Assembly: GCA_019925105.1 (NCBI GenBank)
Contig: JAHGAU010000027.1
Span: 496,001 to 560,000, forward strand
Direction of reading: 5' to 3'
Source of the DNA: Niebla homalea
Lineage: Eukaryota; Ascomycota; Lecanoromycetes; Lecanorales; Ramalinaceae
DNA length: 64,000 bases
The notes under the pieces were generated by a model. It was given only the letters and a program-made list of their open reading frames with translations. It did no database searches and was not told the origin of the DNA. Position numbers and translations under genes: made by a program. Below, one piece after another: positions 46,297-57,070 of this stretch (its first letter is position 1; each line of letters opens with the position of its first letter).

Positions 46297-49200
46297 ATAT
46301 ATACCTTTTTTATATTATTATTATTATTAATTCCTTTAAAGACTTTTAATAAGTATTTATTATTATATCCTTACGGCTATAAAAGATACTTTCCGGTTTA
46401 TATAATTAACGTAATTGATTTCCGCTCCTTTTTTTCTTTTTTAACTGGTAACGGGCCTTTTCCGTAAAATCTTTAATAACCTTATTTATTTTTATAAATT
46501 ACCCGGATACCTTATTTCGTAAATAATATTTAACGGTAATTATAAGTATTAACTTTTACGATAAATTTTAATTTAACTTCTATAAATAAAAGATAAAAAA
46601 TAAGGATATATATAGCGTCTTACTTCCTTTATCTATATTTATATCCGGTATTTATCCGACCCCCGGTATATATAATAAATAGGAAATAAATTAAACCGTT
46701 TTTACCCGTTTAAAGTTAAATCGTTAATACGTTATTACCCTTCCTTATAATATTATAGCGATAAAGATACTTATTAATAATCTTTTTATCGTTAAGAATT
46801 AAGTAATAATAACCTTAAGGTATAAAGTCCTTATATCTTCGTTAACGCTTAATTTATTTTATTATAACTTATAAGGTAATCGCTATAACTTTTACTTTTT
46901 AAATCCTTTTAATTTCGGTTTTTTTTACGTTTAACGGGAATTTATACCCGTTTAAATTAATTTTCGGAATATTAATAAAATTAATTTTTTTCTTAGCTTA
47001 TTCTTATTTTATCTTAATAAGAAAAAAGATAGGTATTTTTAATTTATTCCTTTTAACTTTAAGCTTATTAAGATTCTGGCGGATTTATTCGTTTTTTATT
47101 ATTGTAATTAAATATATATATTTTTTTAACCTTATTTAAGTAATTATTTAATTTAATAAAACCTTAATCGGCGGTATAAAAACCTTAAACTTTAATACCG
47201 GGATAAAGGTTACTTTATAGGTACCGTTAATTACTCTTAAATATTAATTCTGGACTTTCTATAATATCTAAATAAACTCTTTTTTATATCTTAAAGTACT
47301 TTTAAATATATATTAAATAACTATAATATATATTATAATTAACTTTATTATAACTTAATAAATAGTCCGGGCTTTTTATAATATAATTTCCTATATTAAT
47401 ACGGCGAGATAAATAAGGCCTTTTTCTTGTAAAGTTATTTTTTTTAAAATTTTTTTTATATAATCTTTTTAATTAAGTTTCTTATTTACTTAAAAATTAA
47501 AGACTTTAATATTAGTATCCGGCTTTACCGTAACTTTACTTAAATCTATTATAATTATTATATTATATAATTTTAAGCTTTTAATTATATAAATAAGTTT
47601 ATATTTATACGGCGTAAATTAAGCCTTATAAATTCTTATTTATTAAAGATAAACTTTATAAGTTTATTTTAGTTTTAAATAGTTTATACGTATAAAGGTA
47701 TTATAGGTTAAGAGGTAAATATTATTAATAAAGTTTTTAACTTAAACCTTTTATTTTAACTTAATAAACTTTTTAATTAATAAACCGTTAAAAAATAAAA
47801 ATAATATAAAAGAAATAAACGATCTTTAAAAAATTTCCGTTATAATGGGCTTTATTAAGCATATTTTTTATCTTAGGTTAATTAATATAACTTAATTGCT
47901 TAAGAAACTTTTTATTTACTTAATTAAAAAGGGTAATATCCTTTTTTTTTAAGTTATATAATAACTTTTAATAGTTTATTTTATTAAAAGTACTTATAAT
48001 ATTGAGAAAAAGAAGATTTATAATATACTTTTTCTTATAACCTTATACCGTATATATATTATCGATTAATCCTTTAAAAGCTATTTTTATTAACCGATTT
48101 TTTTTTACTTTTATTTATTAATTAAGGAGAAATCCGTAATTCTTTATATAGTTATTAAGGATCCTTATTATTATTTTTTCTAAGGTTTTTTTAACGTATA
48201 TAAAAATATAATAAGTTTATAAAACTTTATTTTAAAGTAATCCGGCTTAATAAACTTTTTAAAGATAATTATTTTTGCCTCCTTAAACTTACGTAAATAA
48301 TAACCAACGTTAAAATATACTTAAAAAAAATAAATAAAAACCTTTTTAAACGGTAAGGTTATTATTATTAGGAATCTATTAAGGATTTTATTCGATTTTA
48401 AAGTTTTATTTTTCTTTAATTTATTAATCGTTTTAATTATTATATTTTATATTATTATTTTATTTATTAATACGGGGTCGGGGTATATAACGTTATTAAT
48501 ATTATTTAAATTAACTTTTAATAAAGGGGGGAAAATGCTCCTTTAAGGACTTTAATCTTACCATTAAAAGTATTAATTAATATATTATCGGGTTTCTTAA
48601 GGAACGGGAATTTAAGGATAAACTTTAATTTTTTACTTTATTTTTTATTATATTTCGTTAACTTTTAAATACTATAAAATAAGATTATTAAGTTATATAT
48701 TATAGATTAAAAGTATATTTATTTAACCTTTTTAATAATTTTCTTTTTTTCCTTTTAAGTAATCCTTAATTAATTAAGTATCTCTTAATTCTTATATTTA
48801 AAAGTTTATTTAATTAACCTTTTCGCCTTTATAATCGCGGTTATATATTTTTTATTTTAATAGGTTTTAATTCTTTAAAAGGATTTTATTATCGGGATAA
48901 TTTTATCGATTATTTTATTTAATACCTTTATTATTTACTTTATAAAAAAATTAATCCGGTCTTTATTATTTAATTAAGGGAGGTCCGTAAATTATATTAT
49001 TATATTTTCCGTTTTTATATAAATTTTTACTTTTTTAATTATTTTTTATATTCTCCTTACCGGTAATAATATAATTATATTAATGATTTAATTTAAGGTT
49101 ATTTATATCGGTATATAATCCGAGTCATATTTTATGTCCTTTCGTAATTTATATATTATAACCGTATTAATAACCCCTTCCGTATTAAAGGTTAAATTAA

Positions 49201-50219
49201 TCGTTATTCTAAACTTATAACTTTTTTATATAATAATCCCTTATAATATTAATAATAAAAGGTTAACTTAAATAATAATTATTAATAAATTATTTAATTT
49301 AACATAATTTATCGTACGTTTTTCTTTGTTTTATATATAATAATATAGGTTAAAGTTTTTAAGTAATATATATTTATTTAAAGTTATTAAAATTTCTTTA
49401 AATAATAATATTATAAAAAGTTTTTCTTTATTAACCGGCGGCGGATTATATACGTTATAAATATTAAGGTCGCCCTTTAAGTCTTTTTCTTTTATAATAT
49501 AAAATATATAAAGATTTCTATTATAATAAATAATATTTTAGTTATTTACGTTAAGCCACTTATTTATAAAGAAGTATATTCTAGTTATTTTATCCCCTTT
49601 AAAGGTTAAATAAAACCTTTCCCTTAAGTTAATAAATAAATATATATATAGGTTATACGGTAATTCTTATATTATTATAATATTAATATCCTTAATTTTT
49701 TTAAACTTAAATATTAATATTACGGTTTTAATTTTTTTATTATAAATATTATATTATATTATTCTTAAAAACGTTAATATATTATATATTAACCTTTATA
49801 AGAATTTCCTTTTTTATACTTATTTAAGTTATAAACTTTTTATTAAAGTTAAACGTTTTCTAATTTAATATTTTCTTAATTATTATTAAAGATATAGAAT
49901 AATTAACCCTTAAAATCGGGATTATAAAAAACTTTCTTTTTTTTATTATTATTTATTTTTTATTATTTAATTAATTAAGCTTATATTTTAAAATTACTTT
50001 TAATTAATTTATTAAATTAATTTTATACGTATTATACCGTTAAATTTTCACGGTTATCCGGGTTTCCTTACGTTTAATCTCTTTAATTTTTATTATATAT
50101 TTAGAATCCTATATTAAGTATCCCTCTTTATTATATATAACGTATTTAAACGTATCTTTTATAAGCCTTTTAATTATTAACTTTATATACTTATAAATAT
50201 TATAGTCCTTAACGTAAAC

Positions 50220-51671
50220 CGTATATTTTATAATATTAAAATATTTTATAATAATATATTTATAACCTTAATACTTAAAATATTAATAAATATTAACCGT
50301 TTTATTTTATAATTAAATTATCTTAAGAAATCCCCCTTTAATAATCCCTTTATTTAAGACGTTATTATATATTTTTATTAATATTATACTTAATATAATA
50401 ATAAAGTATTTCTTTATATATTTTAAGGAATTAAGTTTCTTTATTATTAATAGAAACCTATAATTAACGATCTTAAGCTTTAAATAAAAAACTATATTCT
50501 CCTTTCTATATTTTTTAATATAACTTTTTTTCAACTTCCTTAAAATGTAATAAATATATTTTATTTATTATAACGGTAAATAATTACCTTAAAATTTTAA
50601 TTAATTTATATTTTCTTTTATTAATTTAAGTTTTAAATTTCTTTAAGTTTTCTTTTATTTTTAAAAACGTTATATTAAGAAAAATGTTTTTATTTTATAA
50701 TTTATATATTATAATAATCTATTTTATTAATAGTTCTATCGTTATTTTAAAAGCCTTTATTAATTATAATGGATTTATTTTTACCGCTGTATTCCTTTCT
50801 TCGTTATTAAATAAACGGATTATTATTATTTTCGTTTTTTTCAATATAATTACCCTTTTTTCCGTTATCTTTTTATTCTCTACCACGGGTACCCCCTTTA
50901 TTATCCTCGTCGTTTAACTTTTTCTTATTTAAAAGGCCGCCGTTTTTATATTTTCGCCTTATATACTTAACCTTAAATTACCGTTTTTACTTTTTATTAA
51001 CGCCTTTATTACCGTCTTTAAAAAGTCCTATAACCGCTCCGTTTCCCTTAATTTTATTTTTACCTTTATATAAAAGTCTTTTACGTTTTTTAACTTAATT
51101 TATAATATTGGTTAAGTCTTTAATATAATATTTTTCTACTTTATTATAAGGAGTCCTTTTAAGGTTTTTACTATTTCCCTTACCGCTTTTTCGCCCTTAT
51201 TTATTGGGCGATATATTATTTCCGCCTTTTATTTTTAATCCCTTAAAGTTCTATCTTTTTTATTAATTTTATTTCCTTTTTATATACCCTTAATAATATT
51301 TTTACCGTAATTTTTTTACCTTTTCCTTCCGCCCGTACCCCTTACCGTTAATACCGTACCGGCCTTTTTACCCCCTTATTTACCTATTATCTCCGTATTA
51401 TTATTACGTATTTTATACGTTTTAATATATGTATTTTACTGACCTTAATTCCTTTATTTACTTTAAATGTTATCCGGCTTATTATTATTATATTACCTAT
51501 ACGCGTTATTGCCGTTTCTATTAATATAAGTTACTTACCCGTTTATTACCTTATTCTTAACCACCACGTTATTTTTACTTATCGTATTTAATATACTTCT
51601 CTTACTATTACTAGAGCTATACGTATACGTATCGTTTTGGACCTCTGGGGTCCCTTTCCATTTTTTCCCAT
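50220..51671 (-). pseudogene. LINE X3 ORF1 (Gag-like)
   Basis: Sense reading from 51671 gives MGKNGKGTPEVQNDTYVYSS, sharing the GTPEV.ND.YVYS block with X0, X1 and X2. The part at 50313-50534 is open for 73 codons and lysine-rich, as expected for an RNA-binding protein. A zinc-knuckle-like CVIC...GH pattern, with Cys and His changed to Tyr, is read a little further left near 50110-50160, so the true end may lie beyond 50220. The frame contains many RIP stops. Confidence 0.65.
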
Positions 51672-51787
51672 GGATTTATTTTTTAATGTATTTTTAATAT
51701 ACTTCTCTTACTATTACTAGAGCTATACGTATCGTTTTGGACCTCTGGGGTCCCTTTCCATTTTTTCCCATGGATTTATTTTTTAAT
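51582..51787 (-). repeat. Tandem duplication of the 5' end of LINE X3
   Basis: The 5' end occurs twice with a period of about 100-106 bp (51582-51687 and 51688-51787). Each copy contains the ORF1 start and the GGACCTCTGGGGTCCC palindrome. The second copy lacks one ACGTAT unit. The other X copies have a single 5' end. Confidence 0.88.
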
Positions 51788-51802
51788 GTATTTTTTTAAA
51801 TT

Positions 51803-51950
51803 CTTGGATATATTATATAGGAACGTAAGATAAGTAAGAGGCTCGAATTCATCCGGCTTAACTACTGGATTATAAATTCTAACTTACGCCTTATTAAGAC
51901 CGATATTCTTAAGGGTAATAAGCTTATAAAAGCCTAAAATACCTATAATT
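51803..51950 (+). mobile_element. Copia W2, gag continuation after X3
   Basis: Gag of W2 resumes at the second copy of the 14-bp TSD with GYII.ERKISKR and the LNYWI signature. It stops after about 50 codons at a sharp junction with unrelated DNA at 51951. Confidence 0.82.
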
Positions 51951-52131
51951 TGTTGACGTGAAACCTGCATCGTCCGCTGTAGGTAAACATTCTTCCGCGC
52001 GGAAAGTCGAAATTCTCATTCGGCTATTACCAAAAGGGGGCTAGCCTACTTCCTGGACTTCTTATAGATAGATATCGCTCAGCACCTTACATAGTACTCA
52101 ACCAAGCAAGTTACACCCTACCATTTCAACA
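51951..52131 (+). repeat. Chimeric LTR-like unit: foreign 70 bp joined to W LTR part
   Basis: The first 70 bp (51951-52020) are CA/TG-rich and contain the palindrome TTCCGCGCGGAA. The rest (52021-52131) is the last 111 bp of a W LTR. Together they begin TGTTGA and end TTCAACA, so the unit could be a solo LTR of a variant family with another 5' part. No TSD was found (AATT on the left, AACTA on the right). Confidence 0.55.
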
Positions 52132-53700
52132 AACTAAGGGTAAGGGAGGTAAAGCGTTTAAGGGCTAACGTAAGGTAACTTAAGCCCTTAGGCTAATACT
52201 AAGTGCGGAGGGTATTTTACGCCACTTTAACATTCTTGATATTCTTGATAATATACCAATTAATCCCCTTAATCCTTATACGGATTACGGCATAGGTTAT
52301 AGAGTGCCCTTGATCGTAAGTGTTTTGGGCCTTTATAAGCTCATTACCCTTAAGAGCTTCGATCTTCATAAGGCGTAAGCTGGAATCTATAATCTAATAG
52401 TTAAACCGGGTAAGCTTAAGCCTCTTATTTATCTTATATTCCTATATAATATACTTAAAGTTATCCTTAAGCTTAATAACCTTATTAATAATAATAATAA
52501 TAATTTAACCTAAAGGCTAAAAAGATCTATATCGTTAAAAGACGACGGGATTATAATAGGTAATATTAAGCCTTTAGATAAAAATAACTTAAATAATAAT
52601 AATAATAAATAGTATTCTAAATCGTTATCCTTTAAAATTATAGCTTTCTTAAATAATATACGTATAAAACGGAACGTCTTGTAAAGTAAACGGTAACGGG
52701 CCCGGAGTTTCTTCTTACTTAATAAAAACCGTAATTTAAAGGTTAATAATAAATAATAAAGCTTCTTAATCTTAACGGACCGTTTAAGACGTAAAGCTTA
52801 TAGAATATATATAATACGCCGGGTAAAGGAACGTTATTTAGGGATAAATAGTTTAATTACGGGCTAAAGTAATAAAACGTATAGATTAAATTAATCTATA
52901 TATTCTTAATAATAATAAAGATTTTAATAAAGAGCCCCTGGAAATAGAATTATAATTAATCTAAGCCTTGGTAATTTTAATAAAAAAGAAAAAGCTTTAA
53001 AAGTGGGTATCTTATTTCTCTTTATACTTTAATTTCTTAATACGGTAATTAAAATGAACTTTAATATAAAACTGGAGTAATAATAGCTTAAATTAAGTAA
53101 TTAACTTAATCAAAAAGCTAAATATATATAATAATAGGCTTTATAAGCCGTTTTAATTACCTTAATAATAAATAAACGTTTCCCTTTATTCTTTAAAGGT
53201 ATTAACGTATTTATTAGGGATCCGCCGATCCAACGGCCCTATAAGTACTATTATACCCTTATAGCGTATACGTAAATCGGTATATAGGGCTACTATACCT
53301 TACGGTCTACGTATAGATAATGGTTTTAGGCTAGGTAACGTCCCAGCCTTCTTATTTTCCGGTTTAGCCTCCTTATATTCAGGTAACTAGGGCTTAAATC
53401 GATAAGACTATTAAGTAACTATAATAGTTATAATAATAATAAGAGCCATTCCGATGCTGGCGGAGCGATAATGCGGCTCTTAAGGTATTTAAGCTGTCGT
53501 TACTAAGGCTTAGTAATTGCTGAGCGCAGTGGTGAGCATGTAAGCCGGGCTTATAACCTGTTGCAATGGTAGGGTATAACTTGCTTAGTTAAGTAAATGC
53601 TATGTAAGGTGCTGAGCGATATCTATCTATAAGAAGTCCAGGAAGTAGGCTAGCCCCCTTTTGGTAATAGCCGAGGTCTTTGCCTTCTGCACTTCTGACA
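52132..53700 (-). mobile_element. Copia W5, 5' LTR, leader and gag start, inverted
   Basis: In reverse complement this aligns with W1 from its 5' LTR through the leader to about 41700. The LTR is 53559-53700 (142 bp) and the primer site is 53545-53558. The gag part (52132-52440) keeps more CA and TG than W1. The element stops in mid-gag at 52132. It lies in opposite orientation to W2, whose pol resumes at 53701. Confidence 0.82.
53545..53558 (-). promoter_or_regulatory. Primer binding site of W5
   Basis: CCGGGCTTATAACC on the plus strand, i.e. GGTTATAAGCCCGG in sense, next to the LTR end at 53559. Same half-tRNA type as W1, W2, Y1 and Z2. Confidence 0.7.
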
Positions 53701-54372
53701 ATAACCGAACTTATATTTAATAAGTAACTTAAATTTTATATAACCTTAAAACCTATAATCGTTAAGGAAAATATTAATAAAAATAATTTATTTATTTTAT
53801 CCTTATTTACCCTTAATAGTAATATTATAAAAGAATCTCTGGGTATATATATTTTTATAGACTTAAACTTAAGCTTATTTAGTCTTTATAATTCTATCCT
53901 ATATTATTATCCGGTTTTAAGAAAACTTATCAAATCTTTAGATTTACTTATTTAAGTTTACGTAGCTAAAATATAACCCTTAAATTACCGGCGTTACCGG
54001 GACTTTAATTATTAAGCCGCCGGCTTTTAATTAACGTTTATATATTTTATAGCCGCGATTCTTACGGATTATATAGAGTTTATAATTTATATATAAGTTA
54101 TAAAGGACGTATACCGTAAAATAGAATAAAAGCTTATTATAAAAGATAAAATTAAGTCCTTAAAGAAGAATAAAACCTAAGTTTTAATAAATTTACCTCC
54201 CGGTATTAATATATTAGATAATAAGTAAGTCTATAAGCATAAACGTAAACTAAACGGTAATATTATTAAATATAAGGCCAGATAGGTAATCTATAACTTT
54301 TAATAAAAAAAAAACTTAAACTTCTTTAATACGTTTATAACGGTTATTAAGCTTATAAATTATAAGGCTTTC
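53701..54372 (+). pseudogene. Copia W-family RT fragment (probably W2 pol)
   Basis: The plus strand aligns with 43971-44641 of W1: the C-terminal part of integrase and the start of RT, with NKT.VLINLPPGINIL and YKARQVI legible near 54165-54290. About 2.4 kb of W2 between gag (51950) and this piece is missing, replaced by the chimeric LTR and W5. It ends sharply at 54372 at the LTR of Z1. Confidence 0.8.
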
Positions 54373-54683
54373 TCTTGAAATATATGGTGTAAGTTGCTTG
54401 ATTATTTCCTAAGTATAAAAGTGCGATTAAGTACTCCTATATCCTAGCTATCCCAATCGGGTCTAGCTTCAAATTATATCTAATCTACCCGACTGCCGGG
54501 TAATTAATATAAGTACTTTCAATATTCCCCTTTAAACTTTAATATATTTATCACCTTATATTTATTACTTATTTATAATATTTTATTTAAGCTTTAATCT
54601 TTATATAACGTATACCCCATTTATATGATATTTTTTATAAGTTGTTAAAGCTCCCCTGTAGTAATAATTTTTATTCCTTTATA
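54373..54683 (-). mobile_element. Copia Z1, 3' LTR and adjoining end
   Basis: A 152-bp LTR (54373-54524) on the minus strand aligns with the Z2 LTR (62489-62641) in reverse complement. Next to it a sense purine tract AAAGGGGAA and about 150 bp of 3' noncoding sequence follow, until the Y0 LTR at 54684. Most of Z1 is absent from its expected place. Confidence 0.75.
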
Positions 54684-55200
54684 TGTTGAAGTTGAGAGGT
54701 GTAAGTTACTTGATTATTACTATGTATAAAGTAAAACTATATGCAAGGCCATATGCCGCTATCCCACTTGGGTCTAGTACGTCCGCCTTATTTAATCTGA
54801 TCCGCGTTACGTGATTTCCCAAGTGGCGATCCTATATATTTAATACTCCCCTTTAAACTTTATATATAGCCCGTAAATCTTACTTATTAAACAGCTCCTT
54901 TATAGCTTTAACGTTATATCCTTTTATATAAGAGTCCAGTCACCGTATTTATTAAGTAGCTCCCCTGGTTATTAAATGGCTAACTCCCCTAATTATTGAG
55001 TAACTAGCTCCCCTATATAACTACCACTTATTTATTATTTATTACCCGGCTTATTATCAGGTCCGTTATCGGTAAGTATACGGTCCTTAAACTATCGATA
55101 TAATGGCTCCTTAAGGTTTAACGCCCGTCTAAACTATATAAAAATCTTAATAAATAGGGCCTTTATTAACCCGTTAACTACCTGCTCCGTAGTATAAATA
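54684..55200 (-). mobile_element. Copia Y0, 3' LTR and 3' end (left piece)
   Basis: A 162-bp LTR (54684-54845) and the following 355 bp align with the corresponding part of Y1. Y0 is split by Y1, which is flanked by AAATA (55196-55200 and 61170-61174), and resumes at 61170. Confidence 0.85.
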
Positions 55201-55362
55201 TGTTGAAGTTGAGAGGTGTAAGTTGCTTGATTATTACTATGTATAAGGTGAGACTATGTGCAAGGCCATATGCCGCTATCCTACTTGGGTCTAGCACGTC
55301 CGCTTTATCTAATCTGATCCGCGTTACGTAATCTCCCAAGTGGTAATCCTACACATTCAATA
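55201..55362 (-). repeat. 3' LTR of Y1
   Basis: 162 bp, from TGTTGAAG to TTCAATA on the plus strand. The adjoining purine tract in sense is AAAGGGGAG. Confidence 0.93.
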
Positions 55363-55739
55363 CTCCCCTTTGAACTTCGTATATAGCCCATAAATCTTAC
55401 TTACTAAATAACTCCTTTATAGCCTTAACGTTATATCCTTTTATATGAAAGTCTAGTTACCGTATTTATTACGCAGTTTCCCTAGTTATTAAGTGGCTAA
55501 CTCCTCTAATTATGGAGTAGCTTGCTCCCCTATATAGCTATTACTTATTACCCATCACTTAGCTTATTATTAAGTCCGCCGTCGGTAAATATACGGTCTT
55601 TAAACTATCGATATAATAATTCCTTAAGGCTTAAAGCCCGTTTAAATTATATAAAAGTTTTAATAAATAGGGCCTTTATTAACCCGTTAATAACCTACTC
55701 CGTAATATAGATATACTCGAAATTTACGGTACCAACTTT

Positions 55740-57070
55740 AAGTTATTCCCGCAGCCAATATAGTTAAATACCTATATACTTTATCCTTACGTAATATACC
55801 GGGTTTTTAACCAATACGATAACCCCTTAATTATTACTATAAATCGTAATAATAAGTATATATCCAGCTTTATTAAGTTATATTTACCTTAATAAATCCT
55901 TTAATTAAATAGCTTCCTTAATAACTTACGTTTATCCCGTATACTCGGCTTTATAAATAAATAACGCTATAGTTAATTACCTTTTTAAAGATTAATAAAT
56001 CGGTATATTCTTAACGTTAAAAAGGTAACTTAAAGTTAATTTACGGGTGGAGTCGGCCATAAAATCGGAGTTAATATATTTATTAAGAGACTTAAACTTA
56101 CCCTTATATATTAATTAAAAGTATATAATAGTCCGTAAATAACATATAATTTACCTTATATATAGCCAGTATTAATAAAACGGATTTACGGAATACCAAC
56201 TAATAACTACTACTATATAAATTATATCCGGTTATATATTAAATATAATATATATTAATAAACTTACGGCTGATTAATATTATTATTTAAACTCCGGTTT
56301 TACTTAATAGCCTTTAAGTAACGGTTCCGGCCTGAAATCGACTTATATAAATATATACGTCGGGTAAGCTTTTTATTAATTATAATCTTATATTACCCTT
56401 TTAATATAAGCTTTTTAACTAAAATAAATTATTTAATTTTATTAATTTTAAATAATAATAATACTTAAATAATAGCTTATTAAACCTAAATTAAATATAC
56501 GGAATTCTTTATTAAGTATAACCTTTAAGTCCCGAATCCTTTATTTAAACGGGCTAGTTATTAAGATATTATTTATATAAATAATTATGATCGTACCGGT
56601 TTTAGGGTAAAAGAATACGTAATAGTCCATATAAATAAGTTTAAAGCCTTATATAACTATAAACTCTTAGAACCGGTTATATTATAGTTATAATAATTAC
56701 TTTAATCCATATAGGCCCTTCTTAAGCTTATAATAAAGCTTCTTACCGTTTTTACCGGTTTTTTCTTAAGGAACGTTATCTTAACGTTTATTTACTTTAA
56801 ATCTTAATTATTAACCGTTATAAAGATAAAAAGAACCTTATAGCTTATAGGTTTTATTATTAAAATAAACGTTTTATTATAATTAATACCCTTTTATTAT
56901 TTAAAATTACGTATTACTTACCGGGCCTTATAGCGAATTATATTATTATTAGCTTTACGTTTAAAGGTATAAATTTACCGTTTTCATAATATTATTACGC
57001 CAACGGGGATTTAACTCTATATAATTAAAACTTAGGTATCGTTCTTTTTAAAGGAACCGTATTTATTATC
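55740..57070 (-). pseudogene. Y1 reverse transcriptase and RNase H
   Basis: On the minus strand the RT gives VYKRKANNNIIRYKAR (about 56960-56910) and INYNKTFI..IKPISYKVLF (about 56880-56820), the copia pattern W.f..K....G.i.RYKARLV..GF. RNase H is read at 56060-55740 as YKAEYT, then VIKEAI and NNQGVIVLVKNPVY, then YIGIQLYWLRE. These match the end of a copia pol. Stops are RIP-derived. It shares this architecture with W1, but the two families are well diverged. Confidence 0.82.

Larger units (their letters stand above)
39701..51802 (-). mobile_element. LINE X3, Tad1-like, split by copia W1
   Basis: A minus-strand LINE inserted in gag of W2 with a 14-bp TSD (39687-39700 and 51803-51816). It is itself interrupted by W1 after 371 bp. 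Without W1 and one copy of its TSD it is about 5.87 kb. Sense order: duplicated 5' end, ORF1 from 51671 (or 51771), EEP endonuclease about 49720-49150, RT about 48320-47520, 3' region, TGAT tail at 39701. The endonuclease motif NIYNVYNPPP is best preserved here (49423-49460). A 73-codon minus-strand frame at 50313-50534 is a surviving piece of the sense strand. Confidence 0.9.

Noticed and set aside
55522..55710. 62-codon open frame
   Set aside because: It lies in the 3' noncoding part of Y1 on the antisense strand and has no homologous open frame in Y0 or Y2.
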